Shown here piece after piece: positions 1 to 5,529 of a stretch of 18,123 nucleotides of DNA. Under the pieces are notes generated by a model, which was not told the origin of the DNA, made no database searches, and worked only from the letters and a program-made list of their open reading frames with translations. The first letter of the stretch is position 1, and each line of letters begins with the position of its first letter. A program made the position numbers and the translations under genes. Origin of the DNA: Alphaproteobacteria bacterium (GTDB taxonomy: Bacteria > Pseudomonadota > Alphaproteobacteria > Rhodobacterales > Rhodobacteraceae); NCBI GenBank assembly GCA_003694465.1, contig RFKM01000116.1:1-18123 (forward strand), given 5' to 3'.

Positions 1-678
1 CAGGACGAGGGGCGCAAGCAGGCGGAACGGCGCCCGCCCGCCCTTGCGCGCCCGGACGATGACCAGCGCGGCGGGCCGGCCCTCGCGCGGCAACAGGGGC
101 TTGAGCATGACGCTGCCGAGCCGGTCGTCAAGGGCGCGCAAGACCTCGGGCACCCGGTCGGCGCGCTGGATGAGCGTGAGCCAGCCGCGATGGCGCAGGC
201 GCCGGGTGGCAGCGTCGATCCAGCTGGCAAGCGGGGTTTGTTCGAACAGCGCGCCGGCGCGCCCGGCATCGTCCGAAGGCGTGGCTGCCTCGGGCCGATA
301 ATAGGGCGGGTTCATGATCACATGGTCGAAGGCGCGGGCCTTGACCGCTTCGGGCAGCGCGGCGAGATCGGCCTCGTGCACCTCGAAGGCAAGGGCGTTC
401 TCGGCGGCGTTGCGGCGGGCGAGGGCGGCGTATTCGGGCTGGCGCTCGACGCCGACAAGCTGCAGCCCGCCGACCCGCGCCCCGAGGCAGAGCGCCGCCG
501 CGCCGACGCCGCAACCCAGATCGAGCACGCTCTGGCCTGCGCGCGCGGGCGTGGCCGCGGCGAGCAGCACCGGGTCGACCCCGGCGCGGTAGCCGTGGCG
601 AGGCTGGCGCAGCGTGACGCGCCCGCCCAGAAACCGGTCTTGCGTCAGGTCGGCCGGGCCGGCGCTCTCGCGGCTCAT
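1..678 (-). CDS. TrmN6-like tRNA1(Val) adenine-N6 methyltransferase, 3' end cut by window edge
   Basis: This is an S-adenosylmethionine-dependent methyltransferase of the COG4123 type, which modifies the N6 of an adenine in tRNA. The visible 226 residues carry the family N-terminus (residues 12-40, with FLGGRV and RHGYRAGVDPVLLAA), the SAM-binding motif I DLGCGVG (53-59) and the catalytic NPPY (123-126) typical of N6-adenine methylases. The ATG at 678 follows a GGAGG box at 684-688 and begins directly after the stop codon of the DUF2007 gene (TGAATG), so the two are probably translated together. The reading frame is still open at base 1, so only a short C-terminal piece is missing compared with a family length of about 250. 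The family call is good; the exact tRNA target is inferred. Confidence 0.85.
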   Translation of the reverse strand, partial: MSRESAGPADLTQDRFLGGRVTLRQPRHGYRAGVDPVLLAAATPARAGQSVLDLGCGVGAAALCLGARVGGLQLVGVERQPEYAALARRNAAENALAFEVHEADLAALPEAVKARAFDHVIMNPPYYRPEAATPSDDAGRAGALFEQTPLASWIDAATRRLRHRGWLTLIQRADRVPEVLRALDDRLGSVMLKPLLPREGRPAALVIVRARKGGRAPFRLLAPLVL

Positions 679-897
679 TCACTCCTCCAGGCAGGCAATG
701 CCGTTGTCGCGCAGAACGAGGCGCGCGCGCCAGAAATCACCATCGCGCACGCAAAGCCGGCGCGGCAATATGCCAACCGACCCTTCCAGCGTGCTCATAT
801 GGACGTCGAGGGCAAAGGCGGCTATACCTTCGCCGTCCAGAAGTGCCGTGGCGAAGGCGATGACCGTCGGATCCGTGGTGCGAAGAAGCTCTTTCAT
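679..897 (-). CDS. DUF2007 family protein (putative signal-transducing protein)
   Basis: This small 72-residue protein begins MKELLRTTDPTVIAF and has the pattern of DUF2007 proteins: a basic start, a helix carrying a LLDGEGI motif, and a central strand ending in a short RRLCVRDGDFWRA stretch. Its function is unknown; the family is sometimes labelled as signal transducing because of resemblance to the PII fold. A GAGG lies almost against the ATG, so the ribosome binding site is poor or the start is partly leaderless. Its stop codon abuts the ATG of the downstream methyltransferase, which implies one transcript. The gene diverges from the polyprenyl synthase, with only 42 bases between the two start codons, so their promoters must overlap or lie inside the opposite gene. 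Confidence 0.8.
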   Translation of the reverse strand: MKELLRTTDPTVIAFATALLDGEGIAAFALDVHMSTLEGSVGILPRRLCVRDGDFWRARLVLRDNGIACLEE

Positions 898-939
898 CCT
901 CAAAGGCTTAACGGGTCTTTCCCCAAAGGTCGAGGAACG

Positions 940-1962
940 ATGCGGCGGGAACACGGAACGGTGACAATGCGCGACGAGACGGCACATCGGCCGCACGAGA
1001 GGCTGGCACGGCACCTCGCGGACGATCTTGCGGCAGTGAACGCGCTGATTCGCGAGCGGATGACGTCGCGTCATGCGCCGCGCATTCCCGAGGTCACGGC
1101 CCATCTCATCGACGCCGGCGGAAAGCGTCTGCGCCCGATGCTGACGTTGGCTTCGGCGCGGCTGCTGGGCTATCGGGGCGAGCACCACATCCGGCTCGCG
1201 GCGACGGTCGAATTCATCCACACGGCGACGCTGCTGCACGACGACGTGGTGGACGGCTCGGAAAAGCGCCGCGGCCGGCCCACCGCCAACCTGCTGTGGG
1301 ACAACAAGTCGTCGGTGCTGGTGGGCGATTACCTCTTTGCGCGCTCCTTCCAGCTGATGACCGAAACCGGCAAGCTGGATGTCTTGCGGATCCTGTCGGA
1401 CGCGGCGGCGACCATTGCCGAGGGCGAGGTTCTGCAGCTGACGGCGGCGCAGAACCTGAGCACCGACGAATCCGTCTATCTGCAGGTGGTGCGCGGCAAG
1501 ACGGCGGCGCTGTTTGCCGCGGCCTGCGAGGTGGGGGCGGTGATCAGCGAGGCGGGCGCGGCGGCCCGGAGCGCCCTGCATGACTATGGCGATGCGCTGG
1601 GCATTGCCTTCCAGATTGCCGACGATCTGCTCGATTTCAGCCCCGAGGCGAAGATCGGCAAGAACCTCGGCGACGATTTCCGCGACCGCAAGCTGACCCT
1701 GCCGCTGATCAAGGCGATCGCCGCCGCCGAGGGCGAGGAGCGGGCCTTCTGGGTGCGGACCATCGAGCAGGGGCGCCAGCAGGAGGGCGACCTCGAGACG
1801 GCGCTGGCGCTGATGGAGCGGCACGGCAGCCTCGAGGCGACGCGGGCCGAGGCCTTGGCCTGGGCGGGGCGGGCGAAGGCGGCGCTGGCGGCGCTGCCTG
1901 ACGACCCGATCCGCGAGATGCTGTCCGACATGGCCGAATACGTGGTCGCGCGGTGCACCTGA
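940..1962 (+). CDS. ispB: long-chain all-trans polyprenyl diphosphate synthase
   Basis: This enzyme condenses isopentenyl diphosphate units into a long all-trans chain, most likely the octa- or decaprenyl tail of ubiquinone; chain length cannot be read reliably by eye. The 340 residues contain the family landmarks in order: GGKRLRP (60-66), the first aspartate-rich motif DDVVD (101-105), GDYLFA (129-134), the second aspartate-rich motif DDLLD (228-232) and the GKNLGDDFRDRKLTLPLI stretch (240-257). I chose the ATG at 940 because CGAGGA stands just before it (931-936). An in-frame ATG at 967 gives 331 residues and matches related N-termini equally well but has only a weak GGA upstream. The symbol ispB is by function; an alphaproteobacterial decaprenyl version would be called ddsA or dps. 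Confidence 0.9.
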   Translation: MRREHGTVTMRDETAHRPHERLARHLADDLAAVNALIRERMTSRHAPRIPEVTAHLIDAGGKRLRPMLTLASARLLGYRGEHHIRLAATVEFIHTATLLHDDVVDGSEKRRGRPTANLLWDNKSSVLVGDYLFARSFQLMTETGKLDVLRILSDAAATIAEGEVLQLTAAQNLSTDESVYLQVVRGKTAALFAAACEVGAVISEAGAAARSALHDYGDALGIAFQIADDLLDFSPEAKIGKNLGDDFRDRKLTLPLIKAIAAAEGEERAFWVRTIEQGRQQEGDLETALALMERHGSLEATRAEALAWAGRAKAALAALPDDPIREMLSDMAEYVVARCT

Positions 1963-1966
1963 GGCT

Positions 1967-1996
1967 TTGACATGGCCGGCCCGCGCCCCATATCTG
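1967..1996 (+). promoter_or_regulatory. probable sigma-70-type promoter of the GlsB-like gene
   Basis: A perfect TTGACA (1967-1972) is followed after 18 bases by TATCTG (1991-1996). Transcription would start 5 to 8 bases further on, which falls on or next to the ATG at 2001. The promoter begins four bases after the polyprenyl synthase stop codon. The -35 hexamer is clear; the -10 hexamer is only a partial match. Confidence 0.5.
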
Positions 1997-2000
1997 CCTC

Positions 2001-2240
2001 ATGCAAGTGATCTTTCTCATCATCATCGGCATCGCGGCCGGCTTTGTCGCCACCCGCCTCATGAAGGTCGAGGCGGACCCGATCACCACCATCGCGGTGG
2101 GGATACTCGGCGCGCTGATCGGCGGCGCCGTGCTGCGGTTTCTGCTGGTGCTGACCGGGGTTGCGGCAGGCTTCATCGGGGCGGTGCTGGGCGCGATCTT
2201 GCTGATCTGGCTCTGGCGCGTGCTCACCGACAAGGGCTGA
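2001..2240 (+). CDS. GlsB/YeaQ/YmgE-type small membrane protein
   Basis: This 79-residue protein is almost wholly hydrophobic, with three predicted membrane segments at about residues 3-21, 29-52 and 55-75. The glycine-rich pattern GILGALIGGAV (34-44) and the short charged loop after the first helix fit the transglycosylase-associated / GlsB family of inner-membrane proteins, which are often induced by stress but whose molecular role is unknown. There is no Shine-Dalgarno sequence before the ATG at 2001; instead a promoter-like pair ends four bases upstream, so the mRNA is probably leaderless. The protein resembles in layout the next small gene, at 2347. No enzymatic residues are visible, and the old family name does not imply transglycosylase activity. 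Confidence 0.8.
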   Translation: MQVIFLIIIGIAAGFVATRLMKVEADPITTIAVGILGALIGGAVLRFLLVLTGVAAGFIGAVLGAILLIWLWRVLTDKG

Positions 2241-2262
2241 GGCGGTGCCCCCGCGCCGCGCC

Positions 2263-2290
2263 CGGCTTCATTTTTTCTTGAAATGAGCCG
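2263..2290. terminator. weak hairpin after the GlsB-like gene
   Basis: CGGCTTCATTT (2263-2273) can pair with AAATGAGCCG (2281-2290), with one bulged T and a seven-base loop. The run of T (2271-2276) lies within the arm and loop rather than after the stem, so this is at best a poor intrinsic terminator for the plus strand. It could equally be a chance dyad. Confidence 0.25.
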
Positions 2291-2334
2291 CCCGGCGCCC
2301 ATCATGGCCCGAAATACCAGCTGTCGAAAACACG

Positions 2335-2340
2335 GGAGGA
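2335..2340 (+). promoter_or_regulatory. ribosome binding site that supports a TTG start
   Basis: GGAGGA stands six bases before the TTG at 2347. It is among the best ribosome binding sites in the window and is the reason for accepting the rare start codon of the gene that follows. Confidence 0.7.
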
Positions 2341-2346
2341 GAGACG

Positions 2347-2592
2347 TTGAAACTGCTTTTGATCTCGGTCGTCATTGGCCTTTTGGTGGCGCTCTTCGTG
2401 CTCAACGCCGTCGATCTGCGCAAGAGCAAGGCGCGCTTCGTGGGCTGGTGCCTGCTCGGCGCGGTCATCGGCGGGGCGCTGTTTCCGTGGCTGATCCATG
2501 TGCCGGCGGTCTGGCTTTCGGTGATCGGATCGCTCGTCGGCGTAGTGGTTGTGCTGGGCCTGAGCTTCTGGGCCTCGCTGCGCAGCACCTGA
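2347..2592 (+). CDS. small membrane protein, GlsB-like, TTG start
   Basis: This 81-residue protein has membrane segments at about residues 2-20, 31-52 and 54-76, with a basic loop DLRKSKAR (23-30) between the first two. The stretch LLGAVIGGALFPWLI (36-50) lines up with LGALIGGAVLRFLL in the preceding gene, so the two may be old tandem duplicates, though overall identity is low. The start is TTG, supported by GGAGGA six bases upstream; no ATG or GTG in the frame gives a sensible start. It ends nine bases from the stop codon of the convergent rnhA. The function is not known. The hydrophobic pattern and the strong ribosome binding site make it a real gene. Confidence 0.75.
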   Translation: MKLLLISVVIGLLVALFVLNAVDLRKSKARFVGWCLLGAVIGGALFPWLIHVPAVWLSVIGSLVGVVVVLGLSFWASLRST

Positions 2593-2601
2593 GGCCGGCG
2601 C

Positions 2602-3057
2602 TCAGGCAGCCTTGAACGGCGCCATCCCGGCGCGGGCGAGTTCGTCGGCGCGCTCGTTGCCGTCGTGCCCGGCATGGCCCTTGATCCATTTCCACGTCAC
2701 CCGGTGGCGGGCTTGCGCGGCGTCGAGGCGCTGCCAGAGGTCGGCATTCTTGACCGGCTTCTTCGCCGCGGTCTTCCAACCGTTCTTCTTCCAGCCGTGA
2801 ATCCACGAGGTCACCCCGTTCTTCACATAGGCCGAATCGGTCACGATGGTGATGGCCGAGGGGCGGTCGAGGGTTTCGAGCGCCATGATCGCCGCCATCA
2901 GCTCCATCCGGTTGTTGGTGGTCTCGGCCTCGCCGCCGCTGAGCTCGCGCGTCTTGACCACGGCGCCGTCCTTCACCGCCTCGAGCAGAACCCCCCAGCC
3001 GCCGGGGCCGGGGTTGCCCGAACAGGCGCCGTCGGTATGGGCGATGAGTTCGACCAT
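2602..3057 (-). CDS. rnhA: ribonuclease HI
   Basis: Ribonuclease HI cuts the RNA strand of RNA-DNA hybrids, removing replication primers and R-loops in the cytoplasm. The 151 residues match the usual bacterial length, and all catalytic positions are visible: D9 in HTDGAC, E52 in NRMEL, D74 in VTDSAYV, H128 in KGHAGH and D138 in NERADEL. The basic protrusion of the E. coli type is present (residues 86-103, with [12 protein letters not shown] just before and within it), so this is the full enzyme rather than a minimal form. It lies 11 bases downstream of ispH on the same strand and is probably cotranscribed with it. It is convergent with the small membrane protein gene, and no terminator is visible in the nine-base gap. 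Confidence 0.97.
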   Translation of the reverse strand: MVELIAHTDGACSGNPGPGGWGVLLEAVKDGAVVKTRELSGGEAETTNNRMELMAAIMALETLDRPSAITIVTDSAYVKNGVTSWIHGWKKNGWKTAAKKPVKNADLWQRLDAAQARHRVTWKWIKGHAGHDGNERADELARAGMAPFKAA

Positions 3058-3068
3058 GGCCGGCGGGC

Positions 3069-4019
3069 TCAGGCGTCTTCGCGCAGCACGCGCGGGACCT
3101 TGAATTCGACGTTCTCGCGGGCGGTCTCGACGGTTTCGACACTGACGTCGTAGCGGGCGCGGAACCCGGCCACGACCTCGTCGACCAGAAGTTCCGGGGC
3201 CGAGGCGCCGGCGGTCACGCCGACCGAGCGCGCATTGCCCAGCGCTTCCCAGTCGATTTCGTCGGCGCGCCCGACCAGCTGGGCATAGGCGCAGCCCTTG
3301 GCGCGGGCGACCTCGACAAGGCGGCGCGAGTTGGAAGAGTTCGGCGCGCCGATCACCAGCAGGGCATCGACCTTGGGGGCGATCGCCTTGACGGCCTCCT
3401 GCCGGTTGGTCGTGGCATAGCAGATGTCTTCCTTGTGGGGGCCGACGATCGCCGGAAAGCGCGCCCGAAGGGCAGCGACGATGTCTTTCGTGTCGTCCAC
3501 CGAAAGGGTGGTCTGGGTGATGAAGGCAAGGCGCTCGGGGTCGCGCGGGGCGAGGCGGGCGACGTCTTCGACGGTTTCGACCAGCAGCACCTCGCCTTCG
3601 GGAAGCTGCCCCATGGTGCCGATCGTCTCCGGGTGGCCGGCATGGCCGATCATCACCATCTGCAGGCCGTTGTTGTGGTGGCGTTCGGCCTCGATATGAA
3701 CCTTGCTGACCAGCGGGCAGGTGGCATCGACATAGATCATCTTGCGCCGGTTGGCCTCGGCGGGCACCGATTTGGCCACGCCGTGGGCCGAGTAGATCAC
3801 CGGCCGGTCGTCGGGGCATTCGTCGAGCTCCTCGACGAAAACGGCCCCCTTGGCGCGCAGTTCATCGACGACGAACTTGTTGTGCACGATCTCGTGGCGC
3901 ACGTAGATCGGCGCGCCCCATTTCTCGATGGCCATCTCGACGATCTTGATCGCCCGGTCGACCCCGGCGCAGAAGCCGCGCGGCGCGGCGAGATAGAGGG
4001 TGAGCTTTGGCTTGGTCAT
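3069..4019 (-). CDS. ispH: 4-hydroxy-3-methylbut-2-enyl diphosphate reductase
   Basis: IspH performs the last step of the MEP pathway, reducing HMBPP to isopentenyl and dimethylallyl diphosphate with an oxygen-sensitive iron-sulfur cluster. The 316 residues contain the three cluster cysteines C17 (PRGFCAGV), C101 (VDATCPLV) and C200 ([12 protein letters not shown]). The substrate-binding residues H46 (IVHN), H79 (SAHG), H129 and E131 ([11 protein letters not shown]) are also present. The ATG at 4019 has AGGAG six bases upstream. The gene probably forms a two-gene operon with rnhA. Its products feed the polyprenyl synthase encoded nearby on the other strand. I could not find a convincing promoter in the short gap between this start and the terminator at 4093. 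Confidence 0.97.
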   Translation of the reverse strand: MTKPKLTLYLAAPRGFCAGVDRAIKIVEMAIEKWGAPIYVRHEIVHNKFVVDELRAKGAVFVEELDECPDDRPVIYSAHGVAKSVPAEANRRKMIYVDATCPLVSKVHIEAERHHNNGLQMVMIGHAGHPETIGTMGQLPEGEVLLVETVEDVARLAPRDPERLAFITQTTLSVDDTKDIVAALRARFPAIVGPHKEDICYATTNRQEAVKAIAPKVDALLVIGAPNSSNSRRLVEVARAKGCAYAQLVGRADEIDWEALGNARSVGVTAGASAPELLVDEVVAGFRARYDVSVETVETARENVEFKVPRVLREDA

Positions 4020-4092
4020 CGGCAACTCCTGTTCGCGCCCATGGGTATTCGCTTGGCCGCGGCGCGTCCAGTGCAAGGGTAGGGCGGGCACG

Positions 4093-4128
4093 AAAAAGGG
4101 GGCCACGGCCCACTGGCCATGACCCCCC
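4093..4128 (-). terminator. strong intrinsic terminator of the NYN gene
   Basis: On the minus strand a 13-bp stem (4098-4127, with two G-T wobbles besides one near the base) closes on the four-base loop AGTG and is followed directly by TTTTT (4097-4093). It begins 18 bases after the NYN stop codon and ends 73 bases before the ispH start codon, so it insulates ispH-rnhA from the gene upstream. Confidence 0.85.
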
Positions 4129-4145
4129 GTTTCCATCGCACGCGC

Positions 4146-4727
4146 TCAGGGATCGAGCCGTTCGTCCTCGAGCGGGGCGCGCAGATCTTCGCGCGGCTCG
4201 CGCGGCGGGCGGCCGATGACTTCGCGCAGGTCGTCGAGCTCGATGAAATTGTCGGCCTGCCGGCGAAGCTCATCGGCGATCATCGGCGGCTGGCTTCGGA
4301 TCGTCGAGACGACCGAAACCCGCACGCCCTTGCGCTGCAGCGCCTCGACCAGCGGGCGGAAATCGCCATCGCCCGAAAACAGCACGATGTGGTCGACGTA
4401 GGGCGCGATTTCCATCGCATCGATGGTCAGCTCGATGTCCATGTTGCCCTTCACCTTGCGCCGGCCCATCGAGTCGGTGAACTCCTTGGCCGGCTTGGTG
4501 ACCATGCTGAACCCGTTGTAGTGCAGCCAGTCGACGAGCGGGCGGATCGGCGAATAGTCGTCGCTTTCCAGAAGTGCGGTGTAGTAAAACGCGCGCAGCA
4601 GTTTGCCACGGCGGGCAAATTCCTGGCGCAGCAACTTGTAATCAATGTCAAAACCCAGCGCCTTGGCCGCGGCATAGAGGTTCGAGCCGTCGATGAACAG
4701 CGCAAGGCGGTCGTCTCTGTAGAACAT
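4146..4727 (-). CDS. NYN domain protein (LabA/DUF88 family)
   Basis: This 193-residue protein belongs to the PIN-like NYN family of putative metal-dependent ribonucleases. The acidic active-site residues are visible: D13 and N16 in FIDGSNLY, D97 and D103 in GNMDIELTIDAM, and D120 and D122 in FSGDGDFRPL. The NYN domain fills residues 6-155, and a short acidic, proline-containing tail follows. The ATG at 4727 has AGGA eight bases upstream. It diverges from folK, with 95 bases between the starts, and is followed by a strong terminator, so it is probably a single-gene unit. In cyanobacteria LabA affects circadian output, but that role cannot be carried over here; RNA processing is the most likely job. 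Confidence 0.88.
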   Translation of the reverse strand: MFYRDDRLALFIDGSNLYAAAKALGFDIDYKLLRQEFARRGKLLRAFYYTALLESDDYSPIRPLVDWLHYNGFSMVTKPAKEFTDSMGRRKVKGNMDIELTIDAMEIAPYVDHIVLFSGDGDFRPLVEALQRKGVRVSVVSTIRSQPPMIADELRRQADNFIELDDLREVIGRPPREPREDLRAPLEDERLDP

Positions 4728-4822
4728 ACCAAAATCCTTTCGAATTCCGGGTCGCCGGGGGGTTGCGTGAGTGGTAACAGAAAGGGTCCGGCGAAACACG
4801 GACAATATAGGAGAACGGCGCC

Positions 4823-5437
4823 ATGCCGCAACCGGACCCGGGCCCGCAGACCGGCGGAAAAGCGCTTGTCGCGCTGGGAAGCAACGCAACGTCATCGGCC
4901 GGAAGCCCGGCCGAAACCGTTGCCGCGGCGCTTGCGGCGCTGGCGGGCGAGGGGCTGGAGCCGATTGTGGCGAGTCGGCTGTTCCTGACGCCCTTCGTGC
5001 CGGCGGGGGCCGGGGCGGATGTCGTCAACGCCGCCGTTTTGCTGCGTTCGGCCCTCGGGCCGGCGGCGCTGCTGGGCCGGCTGCACGCCATCGAGCGGCA
5101 GTTCGGGCGGGTGCGCGAAAGGCGCTGGTCCGACCGCACGCTCGACCTCGATCTCATCGCCTTCGATGACCTGATCTTGCCCGATGCCGAAACGCTCGCC
5201 CGCTGGATCGGGCTTCCGCCGGAACGCCAGCGCCGCGAGGCGCCGCAGGAGCTGCTGCTTCCCCATCCCCGCCTGCAGGATCGGGCCTTCGTGCTCGTTC
5301 CCGCCGCCGAAGTCTGGCCCGACTGGCGCCACCCGCTTCTCGGGCGCAGCAACGCCGAGCTTTGTGCGGCGCTGCCCGAGGGGGAGCGGGCCGCGGTCCG
5401 GCCGCTGGACCGGCCATTTCGGCTTGGGGAGGGGTGA
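4823..5437 (+). CDS. folK: 2-amino-4-hydroxy-6-hydroxymethyldihydropteridine diphosphokinase
   Basis: FolK transfers pyrophosphate from ATP to 6-hydroxymethyl-dihydropterin, the step before dihydropteroate synthase in folate synthesis. The 204 residues hold the usual motifs: VALGSN (16-21), the loop [18 protein letters not shown] (97-114) with the magnesium-binding aspartates, and [20 protein letters not shown] (145-164). It is longer than the E. coli enzyme (about 158) because of a segment at about 119-143 before LLPHPR and a tail after 165; I recall related alphaproteobacterial proteins sharing these. The start has TAGGAG nine bases upstream. The stop codon touches the 3' end of the SRP RNA gene on the other strand, so the two transcripts converge and overlap slightly. 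I could not settle a promoter in the 95-base gap upstream. Confidence 0.93.
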   Translation: MPQPDPGPQTGGKALVALGSNATSSAGSPAETVAAALAALAGEGLEPIVASRLFLTPFVPAGAGADVVNAAVLLRSALGPAALLGRLHAIERQFGRVRERRWSDRTLDLDLIAFDDLILPDAETLARWIGLPPERQRREAPQELLLPHPRLQDRAFVLVPAAEVWPDWRHPLLGRSNAELCAALPEGERAAVRPLDRPFRLGEG

Positions 5438-5529
5438 GAGGTTGGACAGCGACCCAAGCGGGGCTCGTTACGGCTGCTTCCTTCCGGACCTGACCGGGTT
5501 GGCGAGGCGCTCGCCCGCGCCAACCTCTC
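5436..5529 (-). ncRNA. ffs: signal recognition particle RNA, small bacterial type (4.5S)
   Basis: On the minus strand the universally conserved SRP domain IV is present: GGTCAGGTCCGG running into GGAAGGAAGCAGCC. The flanks pair over 10 bases, GAGAGGTTGG (5529-5520) with CCAACCTCTC (5445-5436), giving the closed hairpin of about 94 nucleotides expected of the 4.5S class. With the protein Ffh this RNA targets membrane proteins to the translocon. The 5' two-thirds lie inside the end of the phosphodiesterase frame on the same strand, and the 3' end overlaps the folK stop codon on the other strand. The exact ends are inferred from the terminal stem. No clear terminator follows. Confidence 0.93.

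Noticed and set aside
190..939. A 590-residue plus-strand frame that extends the polyprenyl synthase upstream over 750 bases
   Set aside because: The upstream part has no family features and lies antisense to the methyltransferase and DUF2007 genes, both of which have clear motifs. The enzyme starts at 940 or 967.
2602..3819. A 405-residue frame that fuses RNase HI to an upstream extension
   Set aside because: The first 254 residues are ispH read in the wrong frame. RNase HI has its own ATG at 3057 at the family start, and ispH is complete in another frame.
5395..5413. A 6-bp hairpin just beyond the SRP RNA 3' end, considered as its terminator
   Set aside because: It lies within folK codons, has a seven-base loop and no T run on the minus strand.
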